Shown: positions 32,250 to 41,192, numbered from the stretch's first letter. The stretch: 64,000 nt of DNA from Anaerolineales bacterium (GCA_030834895.1 JAUQXA010000059.1:1-64000); one strand, 5' to 3'. Notes: generated from the sequence alone by a model not told the origin. Numbers and translations: made by a program.

Positions 32250-32271
32250 TTGGAATAAGGTTCCAAATATT
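32245..32271. promoter_or_regulatory. IclR-type operator overlapping the -10 box
   Basis: aatatttggaa (32245-32255) and ttccaaatatt (32261-32271) are perfect 11-base inverted repeats with a five-base centre. The core TGGAA-N5-TTCCA has the same form as the E. coli IclR palindrome. Its overlap with the -10 box and start site predicts autorepression. Confidence 0.75.
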
Positions 32272-32349
32272 GAGACGAAAATTCATCCGTCTTAATGTTC
32301 GATGGATTGATTCCTCTAAGATTGCCTCATTCGTCAAGGAAATTCATCC

Positions 32350-33231
32350 ATGTCCTTTGCTGAGCACCCCCCCGCATCATCCGAAGAAAGAGCTGTTGAC
32401 CAGGCAGACCATCCCAAACTTGGGAATGGTACTTTGCGTGCCACAATGTCGTCTACTGTTGCAAAGGCGATTGGGATCGTGGATATCCTGGCTTCGAGAG
32501 GGGAGGCCGGTATCAATTTGACGGAACTTTCTATCTTACTTGAAATGCCCAAGAGTTCCACTCATCGCTACATAGTAACCCTTCAAGAACTCGGACTGGC
32601 GGAACGAAAGGATGGTGACCGCTACTGCCTGGGTACCAAGGTGATCGAACTCGCCGGGTCCTTCCTGACCAAGAGCGACTTGCGTAACGAGAGTCAAGCG
32701 ATCATGGATGAGCTTGCCGAGAAGACCGGCGAAACTGTCCACCTTGCAGTACCATCCGGTACGGAGGTGGTTTATATCGCCAAGATCGAGAGTCGGCATG
32801 CCCTGATCATGTCTTCTCATATCGGTTCCCGGCTGCCGATGTACTGTACTTCCTTGGGGAAGGCGATTCTGGCCTTCAGCAAGCCTAAATTGGTGCGCTC
32901 CATTTTGGCGGGGGAATTACGGGCGCGCACTCCTCATACCATAACTTCGATCGAAGCCCTGCGTGCAGAACTGTTAAAGGTTCGCTCGCAGGGCTTTGCT
33001 TTGGATAAGCAGGAAAACGAACTAGGCATCTGTTGTATCGGTGCGCCGGTGCTTGATTATTCCTCGACTGCCATTGCGGCGATCAGCATCTCGGGCCCGT
33101 GCGATCGTATATCGCCAGGTCGCGCTGTTGAATTAGGACACCTTCTCTGCGAAAATACCCAGCGTATCTCCAGACGTTGGGGTTTTTCCGGCACGTTGCC
33201 AGGACCGAATGCGGGTGAGGGGACCTGGTAA
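32350..33231 (+). CDS. IclR family transcriptional regulator
   Basis: The 293-residue product has a winged helix at about 35-95 (VAKAIGIVDILASRGEAGIN, LTELSILLEMPKSSTHRYI) and the IclR effector domain at about 115-270 (GSRLPMYCTSLGKAILAF, ENELGICCIGAPVLD). IclR proteins often control sugar-acid and aromatic-acid catabolism, for example KdgR for 2-keto-3-deoxygluconate. The downstream genes make a KDG-type ligand plausible. The promoter and palindromic operator upstream support autoregulation. The first 30 residues are an unusual polar extension; a start at 32446 is possible. Confidence 0.93.
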   Translation: MSFAEHPPASSEERAVDQADHPKLGNGTLRATMSSTVAKAIGIVDILASRGEAGINLTELSILLEMPKSSTHRYIVTLQELGLAERKDGDRYCLGTKVIELAGSFLTKSDLRNESQAIMDELAEKTGETVHLAVPSGTEVVYIAKIESRHALIMSSHIGSRLPMYCTSLGKAILAFSKPKLVRSILAGELRARTPHTITSIEALRAELLKVRSQGFALDKQENELGICCIGAPVLDYSSTAIAAISISGPCDRISPGRAVELGHLLCENTQRISRRWGFSGTLPGPNAGEGTW

Positions 33232-33266
33232 AAATTGCCTCTATACAAATTGAAAGCGAGGAAAGA

Positions 33267-34718
33267 ATGAAAATGCTGATTGATGGTCAATGGGTGGAAG
33301 CATCTGATAAGGCATGGATGGAAATTCGAAATCCCGGAACTGGCGAGGTGCTCGGTCAAGTGCCGCGTGGCACCCTTGAGGATGCTGCACGTATGGTTGC
33401 GGCTGCCCAGAAGGGCAAAATAGCCATGCGTCGCCTAACAGCGCACCAGCGTTATGAAATCCTGAATCGCATCGCACAATCCATCGAGACCCACGGCGAG
33501 GAATTGGGCCGGCTATTGGCAACGGAGAACGGCAAGCCGATTCCACAGACGCGCGCCGAAGTGCTGGTGACCGCCAATATTTTCCGCGGCTTTGCTGAGG
33601 AAAGCAAGCGCATATTTGGCAGGGTCATGCCGGTTGATGCTGTTCGCGGCAATGAACGCCATTTCGCTTTTACCATTCGTCAGCCTCTGGGGGTTGTGGC
33701 AGCCATTGTACCTTTCAATTATCCCGTTGAACTCTGGGGACACAAAGTCGCTGCCGCCCTCGCTGCGGGAAATGCGGTGGTTTCCAAGCCGCCAAGTGCA
33801 TGCCCGCTAACCCTGCTGAAGATTGCCGAGTTGATGGAGCAATGTGGACTGCCGCAATGCGCCCACCAGATGATCACCGGACCCGGTGCATTGATCGGCG
33901 ACTTCCTGGCCCGCTCGGAAGGCATCCAACTTGTCACCGTTACCGGCAGTACCGAGGTGGGCGTGCACATTGCCGAGATCGCTGCCAAGAACCTCAAGAA
34001 GGTCCATATGGAATTGGGTGGCAATGATGCCCTGGTCATCCTGGCGGATGCCGACCTGGAAAAAGCAGCAAATGCAGTGGTTTTGGGCCGTTTGGCACGC
34101 GGCAATGGTCAGATCTGCTGCGCGGTGAAACGAGTTCTCGTGGAAGCCCCCGTCTATGACAAGTTCGCCGATTTACTGGCGGCCAAAGCTCGGGTGCTCA
34201 AGGTGGGCGATCAGTTGCTCGAGGATACCGATGTGGGACCATTGATCAACGAAAATGCAGCCATGGAGGTGGAAAACTTTGTGAATGGTGCAGTGGCAGC
34301 AGGTGCCAAGGTAATTGCGGGCGGCAAACGTCGCGGGACCTTTATGGACCCCACTGTCCTTACCAACGTGGCGATGGATATGCCGCTCTTCAAGGAGGAA
34401 GTTTTTGGTCCAGTAGTACCGTTGGTTCCTTTCAATACAATCGACGAGGCCGTGGAAATAGCCAATGCTTCACCCTTTGGGCTGCAGTCTGCCGTATTTA
34501 CACAGGATATCAATAAAGCGCTGGATATTGCCTATCGCCTGGAAGCCGGTGGTGTGATCGTGAATTGGTCGTCGGCATTGCGCGTTGAAACCCTGCCGTT
34601 CGGCGGGATCAAGATGAGCGGGCATGGCCGCGAAGGTGTTCACGACACCCTGGAAGAGATGACCGACCAGAAGGTGGTTGTGGTCCACAATGCTTTCCCG
34701 GCGATGAACGCAGGATAA
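33267..34718 (+). CDS. NAD(P)-dependent aldehyde dehydrogenase
   Basis: The 483-residue product is an ALDH superfamily enzyme with the general-base Glu in HMELGGNDALVI and the catalytic Cys in GQICCAVKR, plus NYPVELWGHK and TGSTEVGVHI from the cofactor domain. It oxidises an aldehyde to an acid. In its setting the substrate may be a sugar aldehyde, 2-oxoglutarate semialdehyde or glyceraldehyde; sequence alone does not decide. It is the first structural gene after the IclR regulator and lies nine bases before the ABC genes. Confidence 0.93.
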   Translation: MKMLIDGQWVEASDKAWMEIRNPGTGEVLGQVPRGTLEDAARMVAAAQKGKIAMRRLTAHQRYEILNRIAQSIETHGEELGRLLATENGKPIPQTRAEVLVTANIFRGFAEESKRIFGRVMPVDAVRGNERHFAFTIRQPLGVVAAIVPFNYPVELWGHKVAAALAAGNAVVSKPPSACPLTLLKIAELMEQCGLPQCAHQMITGPGALIGDFLARSEGIQLVTVTGSTEVGVHIAEIAAKNLKKVHMELGGNDALVILADADLEKAANAVVLGRLARGNGQICCAVKRVLVEAPVYDKFADLLAAKARVLKVGDQLLEDTDVGPLINENAAMEVENFVNGAVAAGAKVIAGGKRRGTFMDPTVLTNVAMDMPLFKEEVFGPVVPLVPFNTIDEAVEIANASPFGLQSAVFTQDINKALDIAYRLEAGGVIVNWSSALRVETLPFGGIKMSGHGREGVHDTLEEMTDQKVVVVHNAFPAMNAG

Positions 34719-34727
34719 GGAAGGAAC

Positions 34728-36230
34728 ATGACCGAGACCGATTTCCTGGTGATGCGATCCATCAGCAAAAGTTTCGATGGCACCCAGGCACTCAAGAATG
34801 TGGATTTCAGCGCTCGTTTGGGTGAAGTCCACGCCATTTCCGGAGAGAACGGCGCGGGAAAATCGACACTGGTCAAGATTCTTTCTGGTGCCCTGTCCTG
34901 TGATAAGGGAGAGATATTCCTTGACGGTAAACCTGTTGAACTAGCCTCTCCGCTCCGCGCCCGCCACCTAGGGATTTATGCCGTTTACCAAGAATTCAGC
35001 CTGATACCACATCTCACCATTGCCGAGAATATCTTATTGGGACAGATGCCAACAACGCGCATTCCTGAGATAGTGGATTGGAAAGCCGCATTCACCCAAG
35101 CGGAGCAGATTCTCAACAAGATCGGTTTTGTGGGAATCGACGTGCACAGTACTGTGCGTCAACTCAGTGTATCCCACCAGCAGATGGTGGAAATCGCTAA
35201 GGCGGTTGCTGCCCAACGTAGAATCCTAATCCTGGACGAGCCATCGGCGGTGCTTTCCCAGGAGGAGTTGAACCGGCTGTTCGCCTTAATTCGCCAGCTC
35301 AAGGAACAGGGTACTATTATCCTGTACATCTCGCACCGGCTGGATGAAGTGTTTGAGATTGCCGACCGCATAACTGTCTTGAAGGATGGTCAGCTTGTCG
35401 GCACGGTGAAGCCGCAGGAATCGGATCAGAACCAGCTGATCAAAATGATGGTGGGCCGTAGCTTGAGTGAAATCTTCCCGGCGCGCAAGCCTCCTACCGG
35501 CGAGGTGACCCTAGCGGTGAAAGGGTTAACCCAACAGGGCAGTTTCTCTGACATCTCCTTCTCCATCAGGCGGGGCGAGATCCTGGGGATGTTCGGCTTA
35601 GTTGGCAGCGGTCGTACACAGGTGGCGCGTAGCATCTTCGGGGCCGACCGCTTCTCCGAGGGTGAGATCCGCCTCAATGGTAAGCCGATCCATCCCAAGT
35701 CGCCACAGGATGCGGTTTCGGCGGGGATCGCCTTGCTCACCGAGGATCGCAAGCGCGATGGCTTGGTGTTGAACTGTGACATTCGCGACAATGTCAGCCT
35801 GTCCTCCTACCGATTGCTAAGCCGGCTGGGAGTGATCAACCGACACAAGCAGACGGCGGAGGTTAAGAGACTGGTTACCGACTTGGACGTCCGTCCGCCT
35901 ATTCTTGAGCGGCTTGCCAGCCAATTGAGTGGGGGAAATCAACAGAAACTTGTCCTGGCCAAATGGTTGCTCACCCATGCCAGGATATTGATTCTGGACG
36001 AGCCAACGCGCGGCGTGGATGTCGCCACCAAGGTGGAGATTTACCATATCATCGATAACCTGGCAAACAGTGGGATGTCGATTTTGTTAATCTCATCGGA
36101 ATTACCAGAAATTCTAGGCATGAGTGATCGCTCTCTGGTGATGCGTGAAGGACGCCTCGTGGGTGAGTTTTCTCGAGCCGAATCAACAGAGGAGAGGCTG
36201 CTTGCCTCAGCTGCAGGAGTTGGTCAATGA
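34728..36230 (+). CDS. Sugar ABC transporter ATP-binding protein (RbsA/MglA type)
   Basis: The 500-residue protein has two fused ATPase domains, the hallmark of the ribose/galactose-type importers. Domain 1 has GENGAGKSTL and ILILDEPSAVL. Domain 2 has a degenerate Walker A, GLVGSGRTQV, but a good signature LSGGNQQKLVLAK and ILILDEPTRGVDV. It powers sugar uptake with the permease at 36227 and the binding protein at 37356. It overlaps the permease gene by four bases. Confidence 0.95.
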   Translation: MTETDFLVMRSISKSFDGTQALKNVDFSARLGEVHAISGENGAGKSTLVKILSGALSCDKGEIFLDGKPVELASPLRARHLGIYAVYQEFSLIPHLTIAENILLGQMPTTRIPEIVDWKAAFTQAEQILNKIGFVGIDVHSTVRQLSVSHQQMVEIAKAVAAQRRILILDEPSAVLSQEELNRLFALIRQLKEQGTIILYISHRLDEVFEIADRITVLKDGQLVGTVKPQESDQNQLIKMMVGRSLSEIFPARKPPTGEVTLAVKGLTQQGSFSDISFSIRRGEILGMFGLVGSGRTQVARSIFGADRFSEGEIRLNGKPIHPKSPQDAVSAGIALLTEDRKRDGLVLNCDIRDNVSLSSYRLLSRLGVINRHKQTAEVKRLVTDLDVRPPILERLASQLSGGNQQKLVLAKWLLTHARILILDEPTRGVDVATKVEIYHIIDNLANSGMSILLISSELPEILGMSDRSLVMREGRLVGEFSRAESTEERLLASAAGVGQ

Positions 36231-37228
36231 ACAACGAAATCAAGTCATTAACACCCGAGAAGGAAAAAATAGACTCGCGAGGTAAGATTCACTCCTTGCT
36301 GGGAAAATTTCGCCGGCAGCACTGGGTGGATTATGCGTTCATCGTTGCATTCGTCATCATCCTGATCGTGACTGCCTTGATGTCGGATGTTTTCTTTACC
36401 CAGCGGAATCTGAGCAACCTGATGCGCCAGTCAGTGACCAATGGGTTGCTGAGCTTGGGCATGTTGATCGTCATCCTGACTGGTGGCATTGACCTGTCCG
36501 TAGGTCCCATTGTGGCCCTGACCGGCATCATTGTTGCCGGCCTCTACAAGAGCGGTGTACCTCTCCCACTAGCAATCCTCACCTGCCTGTTCGTGGGCGG
36601 AGCTGTTGGGGCCATGAATGGCTTCTTCATTGCCCGCTTCAAATTACAGCCGTTCATCGTCACCCTTGCCACGCTGGGAGCAATCCGCGGCTTTGTGTAT
36701 GTCTATTCCGACGTGCCCATCACGCCTACCGATACGGCCTACCGGGCGGTGCTGGGAGCGGGGATGATTGGACCATTCCCGGTGTCGGCCCTGATCATGC
36801 TGGCAAGTTATCCCGTAGTCTGGTTCTTCCTTAACCGTACCCGTTCGGGAAGGGCAATCGTAGCAATCGGTGGCAATGAAGAAGCCGTACGACTGGCTGG
36901 CATCAACGTTCGCGGGAATATTTTCCTCGCTTACATCTTATCCGGACTTTTTGCTGCCATAGCCGGGGTAATACTAGCTGCCCGGCTGGGGATTTCCCAG
37001 CCAAGCGTAGGCTCAGGCTTTGAATTGGATGCGATTGCGGCCTGCGTTATTGGTGGCGCTATCTTGGGTGGAGGCGGCGGCAGCACATTTGGTACCCTGG
37101 CTGGGGTGGCTGCCCTCGGCATGATCGACAACTTGCTCAACCTGTTCAATGTCCAGTCCTATTACCAGCAGATCCTGAAAGGCGCGATCATCCTGATCGC
37201 CGTCTTGGCTCGACGCAAACAACGGTAA
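36227..37228 (+). CDS. Sugar ABC transporter permease (RbsC type)
   Basis: The 333-residue membrane protein has about 8-10 spans and the BPD_transp_2 features (LSVGPIVALTGI, GGNEEAVRLAGI, AACVIGGAILGGGGG). The ATGA overlap with the ATPase gene indicates coupled translation. The N-terminal 40 residues are polar and cytoplasmic. Confidence 0.95.
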   Translation: MNNEIKSLTPEKEKIDSRGKIHSLLGKFRRQHWVDYAFIVAFVIILIVTALMSDVFFTQRNLSNLMRQSVTNGLLSLGMLIVILTGGIDLSVGPIVALTGIIVAGLYKSGVPLPLAILTCLFVGGAVGAMNGFFIARFKLQPFIVTLATLGAIRGFVYVYSDVPITPTDTAYRAVLGAGMIGPFPVSALIMLASYPVVWFFLNRTRSGRAIVAIGGNEEAVRLAGINVRGNIFLAYILSGLFAAIAGVILAARLGISQPSVGSGFELDAIAACVIGGAILGGGGGSTFGTLAGVAALGMIDNLLNLFNVQSYYQQILKGAIILIAVLARRKQR

Positions 37229-37355
37229 TGTTCTGTTTCAAGACTGAACCCGCGTATGTTCAGCTTGCTTGAAAGGAGGTAGAGCCGCAAACAATAACTT
37301 TCCCTTGTTCAAGTGTTCGTTCTATCTACCAACCAAATTTGATAGGAGGCTTCAA

Positions 37356-38333
37356 ATGAAAAGAAATCTGCTCGTTTCTATCGTTCTTCTGGTCGTGATA
37401 GTGCTCGCCGCCTGTACATCGGCGGAAGACACCAAAACCAGTGGCGAGGCAAAGACTTTCAAGATCGGCATGGCAAACTTCTCGCAGTGCTGCCCGTACT
37501 TCATTGGGATGAACGATTCTGTGGTGGATGAGGCCAAGGCCTACAGCAACGTGACCATTGTCTCCACCGATGCCAACGGTGACGCGGCAAAGTTCCAGTC
37601 CGATATTGAAGATCTCATCGCTCAGGGAATAGATGGAATCATCGTCTCGGGTGCCTGGTTGGAACAGGCCCCGGCCGCTCTGGATGAACTCAATAAGGCG
37701 GGTATTCCCACCGTCTTGGTGGACCGTCTATTTACCACCGGCGCCGCCCAGTCCTATACCTCGTATATTGGCCCGGATAACTTTACTATCGGCGTCCAGG
37801 ATGGTGAGTACATTGCCGAACGAATCGGTGGCAAAGGCGTGGTCGTGGAACTGCGAGGTGGTCCGGCGGATAACTCAATCGGTCTCAACCGTAGCAAAGG
37901 TGTCAACAGCGTTCTTGAAAAGTACCCTGATATCAAGGTGGTTATCGCGCCCGACTTTGGCGGTTGGAGCGCAGATGGCGGCATTGCCCTTATGGAGGAC
38001 TTATTGGCTTCCAACCCCAAGATCGATGCCGTATTCTGTGAGAATGACTCGATGTGCTTGGGCGCTCAGAAGGCCATTGCTGATGCCGGACGCTCTGATG
38101 AAATGTTCCTATGCGGCGTAGATGGTGAGAACGCAGCTCTCGAGGCGATCATGAATAAAACCAACTACGCATGCACTGGATTGAACAACTCTGATCAAAT
38201 TGGCCGTGCTGCCTTCCACCGCCTGATGGCTATCCTAGCCGGCGGCACTCCCGATAAAGACACCTTTCTTCCTTCGCCAATTATTACTATTGAAAACGTT
38301 ATCAAATTCTACAATCCGGAAGGCGCGTTCTAA
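37356..38333 (+). CDS. Sugar ABC transporter substrate-binding lipoprotein
   Basis: The 325-residue product has a lipoprotein signal (MKRNLLVSIVLLVVIVLAAC, Cys20) and a type I periplasmic-binding fold (Peripla_BP_4): FKIGMANFSQCCPYFIGMND, DLIAQGIDGIIVSG, DAVFCENDSMCLGAQKAI. It captures the sugar outside the cell. ATG 37356 follows aggagg; an in-frame start at 37269 would put 29 residues before the signal peptide and is rejected. A perfect aaaggaggt also occurs at 37272-37280 without a start codon near it. Confidence 0.94.
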   Translation: MKRNLLVSIVLLVVIVLAACTSAEDTKTSGEAKTFKIGMANFSQCCPYFIGMNDSVVDEAKAYSNVTIVSTDANGDAAKFQSDIEDLIAQGIDGIIVSGAWLEQAPAALDELNKAGIPTVLVDRLFTTGAAQSYTSYIGPDNFTIGVQDGEYIAERIGGKGVVVELRGGPADNSIGLNRSKGVNSVLEKYPDIKVVIAPDFGGWSADGGIALMEDLLASNPKIDAVFCENDSMCLGAQKAIADAGRSDEMFLCGVDGENAALEAIMNKTNYACTGLNNSDQIGRAAFHRLMAILAGGTPDKDTFLPSPIITIENVIKFYNPEGAF

Positions 38334-38379
38334 CTGGTAAGTAAATTGCCTTTTTTTCAAGCGCCTGGCATATGCTCCG

Positions 38380-38420
38380 GGCTTCCCCAGTGGGCTGTAG
38401 CCAGAACTACTGGGGAAGCC
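38380..38420. terminator. Intra-cluster hairpin after the binding-protein gene
   Basis: The arms ggcttccccagt and actggggaagcc are perfect 12-base complements with a 17-base loop. No T run follows. Such hairpins after binding-protein genes often raise the level of the binding protein over downstream enzymes. Confidence 0.65.
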
Positions 38421-38443
38421 TATTCGCAGGAAGAGATTGAAGG

Positions 38444-38920
38444 ATGAAGATCGAAGACCGATTGAGAGAACTTGGATTGGTGCTACCGGATCCTCCCCGT
38501 CCGGTAGGAGCCTATCTACCTGCCCGTCAGAGTGGTCAATTGTTATTCCTTTCCGGAACCACCTGTTATACACCTGAAGGGTTGATGTTCAGGGGGCAAG
38601 TGGGCAGAGACCTCAACCTTAACGAGGGGAAGGCAGCTGCCCGTCAAACCTTGCTCAACTTGCTCAGCGTGGCAAAAGCTGCCTTGGGCGACTTGGATCG
38701 CATTGAGTGTGTGATCAAATTGAATGGCTATGTCAACAGTGCCTCCGATTTCGACCGCCAGCCCGAGGTAATTGACGGAGCCTCTGACCTGCTGGAGGTT
38801 CTTTTTGGGGAAAGTGGGCGGCATGCCCGTACGTCCATTGGTGTGAATATCCTGCCGGGAAATATTCCGGTTGAAATAGAGATGGTACTTCAAATACACC
38901 TTGAGAGTGGCAACATTTGA
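38444..38920 (+). CDS. RidA/YjgF-like enamine/imine deaminase family protein
   Basis: The 158-residue product matches the longer RidA branch: GLVLPDPPRPVGAYLPARQ, LFLSGTTCYTPEG, LNLLSVAKAALGDLDRIECV and ARTSIGVNILPGNIPVEIE. Family members hydrolyse reactive enamines and imines formed by PLP or lyase enzymes; the Arg in HARTSIG corresponds to the substrate carboxylate-binding residue. Its place between the importer and KDPG aldolase suggests that the pathway passes through an amino or imino intermediate, though RidA homologues also occur as general helpers. Confidence 0.9.
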   Translation: MKIEDRLRELGLVLPDPPRPVGAYLPARQSGQLLFLSGTTCYTPEGLMFRGQVGRDLNLNEGKAAARQTLLNLLSVAKAALGDLDRIECVIKLNGYVNSASDFDRQPEVIDGASDLLEVLFGESGRHARTSIGVNILPGNIPVEIEMVLQIHLESGNI

Positions 38921-38956
38921 ATATTGGCGATTTGAGGCAGAGAGGAGGTAATTATT

Positions 38957-39607
38957 ATGGATTTGCTGGCGAAGTTGGGAGAACTGGGGGTCTTTCCGGT
39001 GGTAAAAATCAATGATGCCAATCATGCCATACCCATGGCTGAAGCCTTGTTGAAAGGAAACATGCCTTGCGCAGAGGTTACTTTCCGTACAAAAGCAGCT
39101 GAGGAATCCATTCGACAGATCGCTTCGATGAAGTCGGGGATGTTGGTTGGCGCAGGAACCGTACTTTCGATCAGTCAAGCCGAACAGGCTGTATCGGCTG
39201 GTGCCGATTTCATTGTTTCTCCGGGCTTCAACCCCATGGTGGTCGATTGGTGTCTGGAAAAGAATATCACGGTGTTTCCTGGTGTTGCCACTCCCAGCGA
39301 GGCGCTTCAAGCAATGAACCGCGGGTTGTCCATCCTCAAGTTCTTCCCCGCCGAAGCCCTGGGTGGAATTCCATATCTGGAAGCCATGTCTCCTGCTTTA
39401 CCGGAGATCAAGTTCATTCCCACGGGAGGGATCAGCGAAGTGAACATGGAAGCCTGGTTGAAGATGCCCTGTGTTCACGCCGTGGCCGGCAGTTGGATTG
39501 TTCAGCCCAGGATGTTGGATGAAGGGGCGTTTGAAGAAGTGACCCGTCTCGCAGCGGAGGCGGTGGCGAATGTCAAGATCGCCCGTTACAAAACAGAGGC
39601 AAAATGA
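38957..39607 (+). CDS. eda: 2-keto-3-deoxy-6-phosphogluconate aldolase
   Basis: It cleaves KDPG to pyruvate and glyceraldehyde 3-phosphate. The 216-residue class I aldolase has the Schiff-base Lys128 in LKFFPAEALGG, the general-base Glu40 in AEVTFRT with Arg44, and phosphate-binding FIPTGGISEVN. A strong aggaggt site precedes the start, and it overlaps the KDG kinase gene by four bases, so the two steps are made together. Confidence 0.95.
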   Translation: MDLLAKLGELGVFPVVKINDANHAIPMAEALLKGNMPCAEVTFRTKAAEESIRQIASMKSGMLVGAGTVLSISQAEQAVSAGADFIVSPGFNPMVVDWCLEKNITVFPGVATPSEALQAMNRGLSILKFFPAEALGGIPYLEAMSPALPEIKFIPTGGISEVNMEAWLKMPCVHAVAGSWIVQPRMLDEGAFEEVTRLAAEAVANVKIARYKTEAK

Positions 39608-40650
39608 GTGTCCGCATTGTTACTTTTGGGGAGATTATGCTCCGGCTGAAATCACCAGGTTTTGAGCGCTTACTACAATCCCCCATCTTGGAAGCCACGT
39701 TTGGCGGGGGGGAAGCAAATGTGGCTGTTTCGTTGGCTCAATTTGGTCGCGAGGTGTCTTTCGTCAGTGCTCTCCCGCAAAACCCTATTGCCGATGCATG
39801 CCTTGGTTTCCTGCAAGGCAGGGGTGTGGATGTGAAAAGTGTTCTTCGTCAGGGGGAACGGATGGGTACGTATTATCTGGAAGCGGGGGCAAACCAACGC
39901 CCGTCGTTGGTGATCTATGACCGCCAACATTCGGCTATCATGAATACCCCATCGGAGGCGTATGATTGGAAGAGTATCTTTGAAGGGGCTGGTTGGTTCC
40001 ATATCACAGGCATCACTCCGGCTTTGAGTGCCAATGCTGCCCGGGTGGCTTTGCAGGCAGTCGAGACGGCGCATGCAATGGGCTTGAAGGTTTCATGTGA
40101 TTACAATTATCGCAAGAATTTATGGAAGTACGGAAAATCGGCTAATGAGGTGATGAGGGATTTGATCCGTTTTGTGGATATAGGGATCGCTAACGAGGAG
40201 GACTGTCAGCGTGCCCTTGACATTTCCTTGGATGAAGGCGGACAGGAAGTGGAACTGGAAGCAGAGCGAGTGGACATTGTCCGCTACAGTGAGTTGTGTG
40301 AAAAGGTTTTATCTGCTTTTCCAAATCTCGAGATGCAGGCGATTACCTTACGCACCAGTTATTCAGCTGATTACAATGGTTGGGTGGCATGCCTGCATGA
40401 CCGGAAGAAATTTTATACCAGCAGACCATACGAGATCATGGATATTGTCGATCGCGTGGGCACAGGGGATGCCTTTGCCGCGGGACTGGTGTATGGTCTC
40501 TCGGGCGGGATGCCGGCCGAATCTGCGCTGGAATTCGCCACAGCGGCTTCATGCCTGAAACATTCCATTCCAGGTGATATGAACCACTGTACGGCGAATG
40601 AAGTGCTGGCATTGGTAAAAGGATCGGGCAGTGGAAGAATCCAGAGGTAG
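39604..40650 (+). CDS. kdgK: 2-keto-3-deoxygluconate kinase (PfkB family)
   Basis: It phosphorylates KDG at O6 for the aldolase encoded just upstream. The 348-residue protein has the PfkB signatures GGGEANVAVSLAQFG near the N-terminus and DRVGTGDAFAAGLVYG with the catalytic Asp near the C-terminus. The kinase is somewhat longer than E. coli KdgK (309) owing to a central insertion (about 195-225). The four-base ATGA overlap with eda supports the assignment. It is the last gene of the cluster; no dehydratase or isomerase that would make KDG is present. Confidence 0.9.
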   Translation: MSVRIVTFGEIMLRLKSPGFERLLQSPILEATFGGGEANVAVSLAQFGREVSFVSALPQNPIADACLGFLQGRGVDVKSVLRQGERMGTYYLEAGANQRPSLVIYDRQHSAIMNTPSEAYDWKSIFEGAGWFHITGITPALSANAARVALQAVETAHAMGLKVSCDYNYRKNLWKYGKSANEVMRDLIRFVDIGIANEEDCQRALDISLDEGGQEVELEAERVDIVRYSELCEKVLSAFPNLEMQAITLRTSYSADYNGWVACLHDRKKFYTSRPYEIMDIVDRVGTGDAFAAGLVYGLSGGMPAESALEFATAASCLKHSIPGDMNHCTANEVLALVKGSGSGRIQR

Positions 40651-40808
40651 AACATCCTGGTTAGGAAAGTTCGAATAACTACTCATTCGGTATCCCTTAG
40701 CTTGATCATTCTCGATTCATGGATGGTTCTTTCAGCCACCCAAATCAGGTGTCGTGTGCAAATCCCGTAGCGATGATTCTTATCCTGTTCCCTTTACCTC
40801 CCAAGTGC

Positions 40809-41011
40809 AAACAGGGACGCCGATAGGAAGTCATGACGATTGGTCGCGTCTTGTGTTGCATTGTAGAAGAACATATCTACAATCCAATCATTTCGGCGGG
40901 GTTACTGCAAAAGGAACTTCACCAGCGCTTTCGCGGAGAACTTGAGGCGAAGGTGACCATCCCATCAAGTCCGTAGTCACTTTCACCTACCCGGTAGTTG
41001 ATCTGGACTGG
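40809..41011 (+). pseudogene. Decayed copy of the NERD-domain gene
   Basis: Translated, this reads KQGRR-stop-EVMTIGRVLCC and IVEEHIYNPIISAGLLQKEL, then HQRFRGELEAKVTIP, and after a one-base deletion near 40960 PIKSVVTFTYPVVDLDW. That aligns throughout with residues from KQGRWKEAMTIGRALR to PIKSVVAFTHAAVDLD of the intact NERD protein at 29997-30692. The TAG at 40824-40826 and the frameshift make it a pseudogene. The start and most of the membrane part are missing. Confidence 0.88.
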
Positions 41012-41183
41012 GTAATTCCTTTCATATTTGCAGAAATTGTGCAGACCAAGAGGAAGATTGTGAACTGTTGTGGGGAAATTGTGAAGTCGACCGATTATTT
41101 TTGGCATGGTTGCGAATCTCATTGGTGGACTAGAATGTCCAAATGGCGCTGGCAATCACTGTCAACGGCTTTCTTTTTCATGA

Positions 41184-41192
41184 TGCTATAAT
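41184..41192 (+). promoter_or_regulatory. Extended -10 element for a probably leaderless gene
   Basis: TGCTATAAT (TG at 41184-41185, hexamer 41187-41192) ends seven bases before ATG 41200, and no Shine-Dalgarno is present. Transcription should start at the initiation codon. Confidence 0.5.

Larger units (their letters stand above)
31654..32349. other. Gene graveyard and promoter region
   Basis: This 696-base stretch has no intact gene. It contains two histidine-kinase 3' remnants, two hairpin terminators and a 23-codon plus-strand frame from ATG 31994 (ending RDRIEEMSHN) that may be a fragment of another gene. The promoter and operator of the IclR gene are at its right end. Confidence 0.6.
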
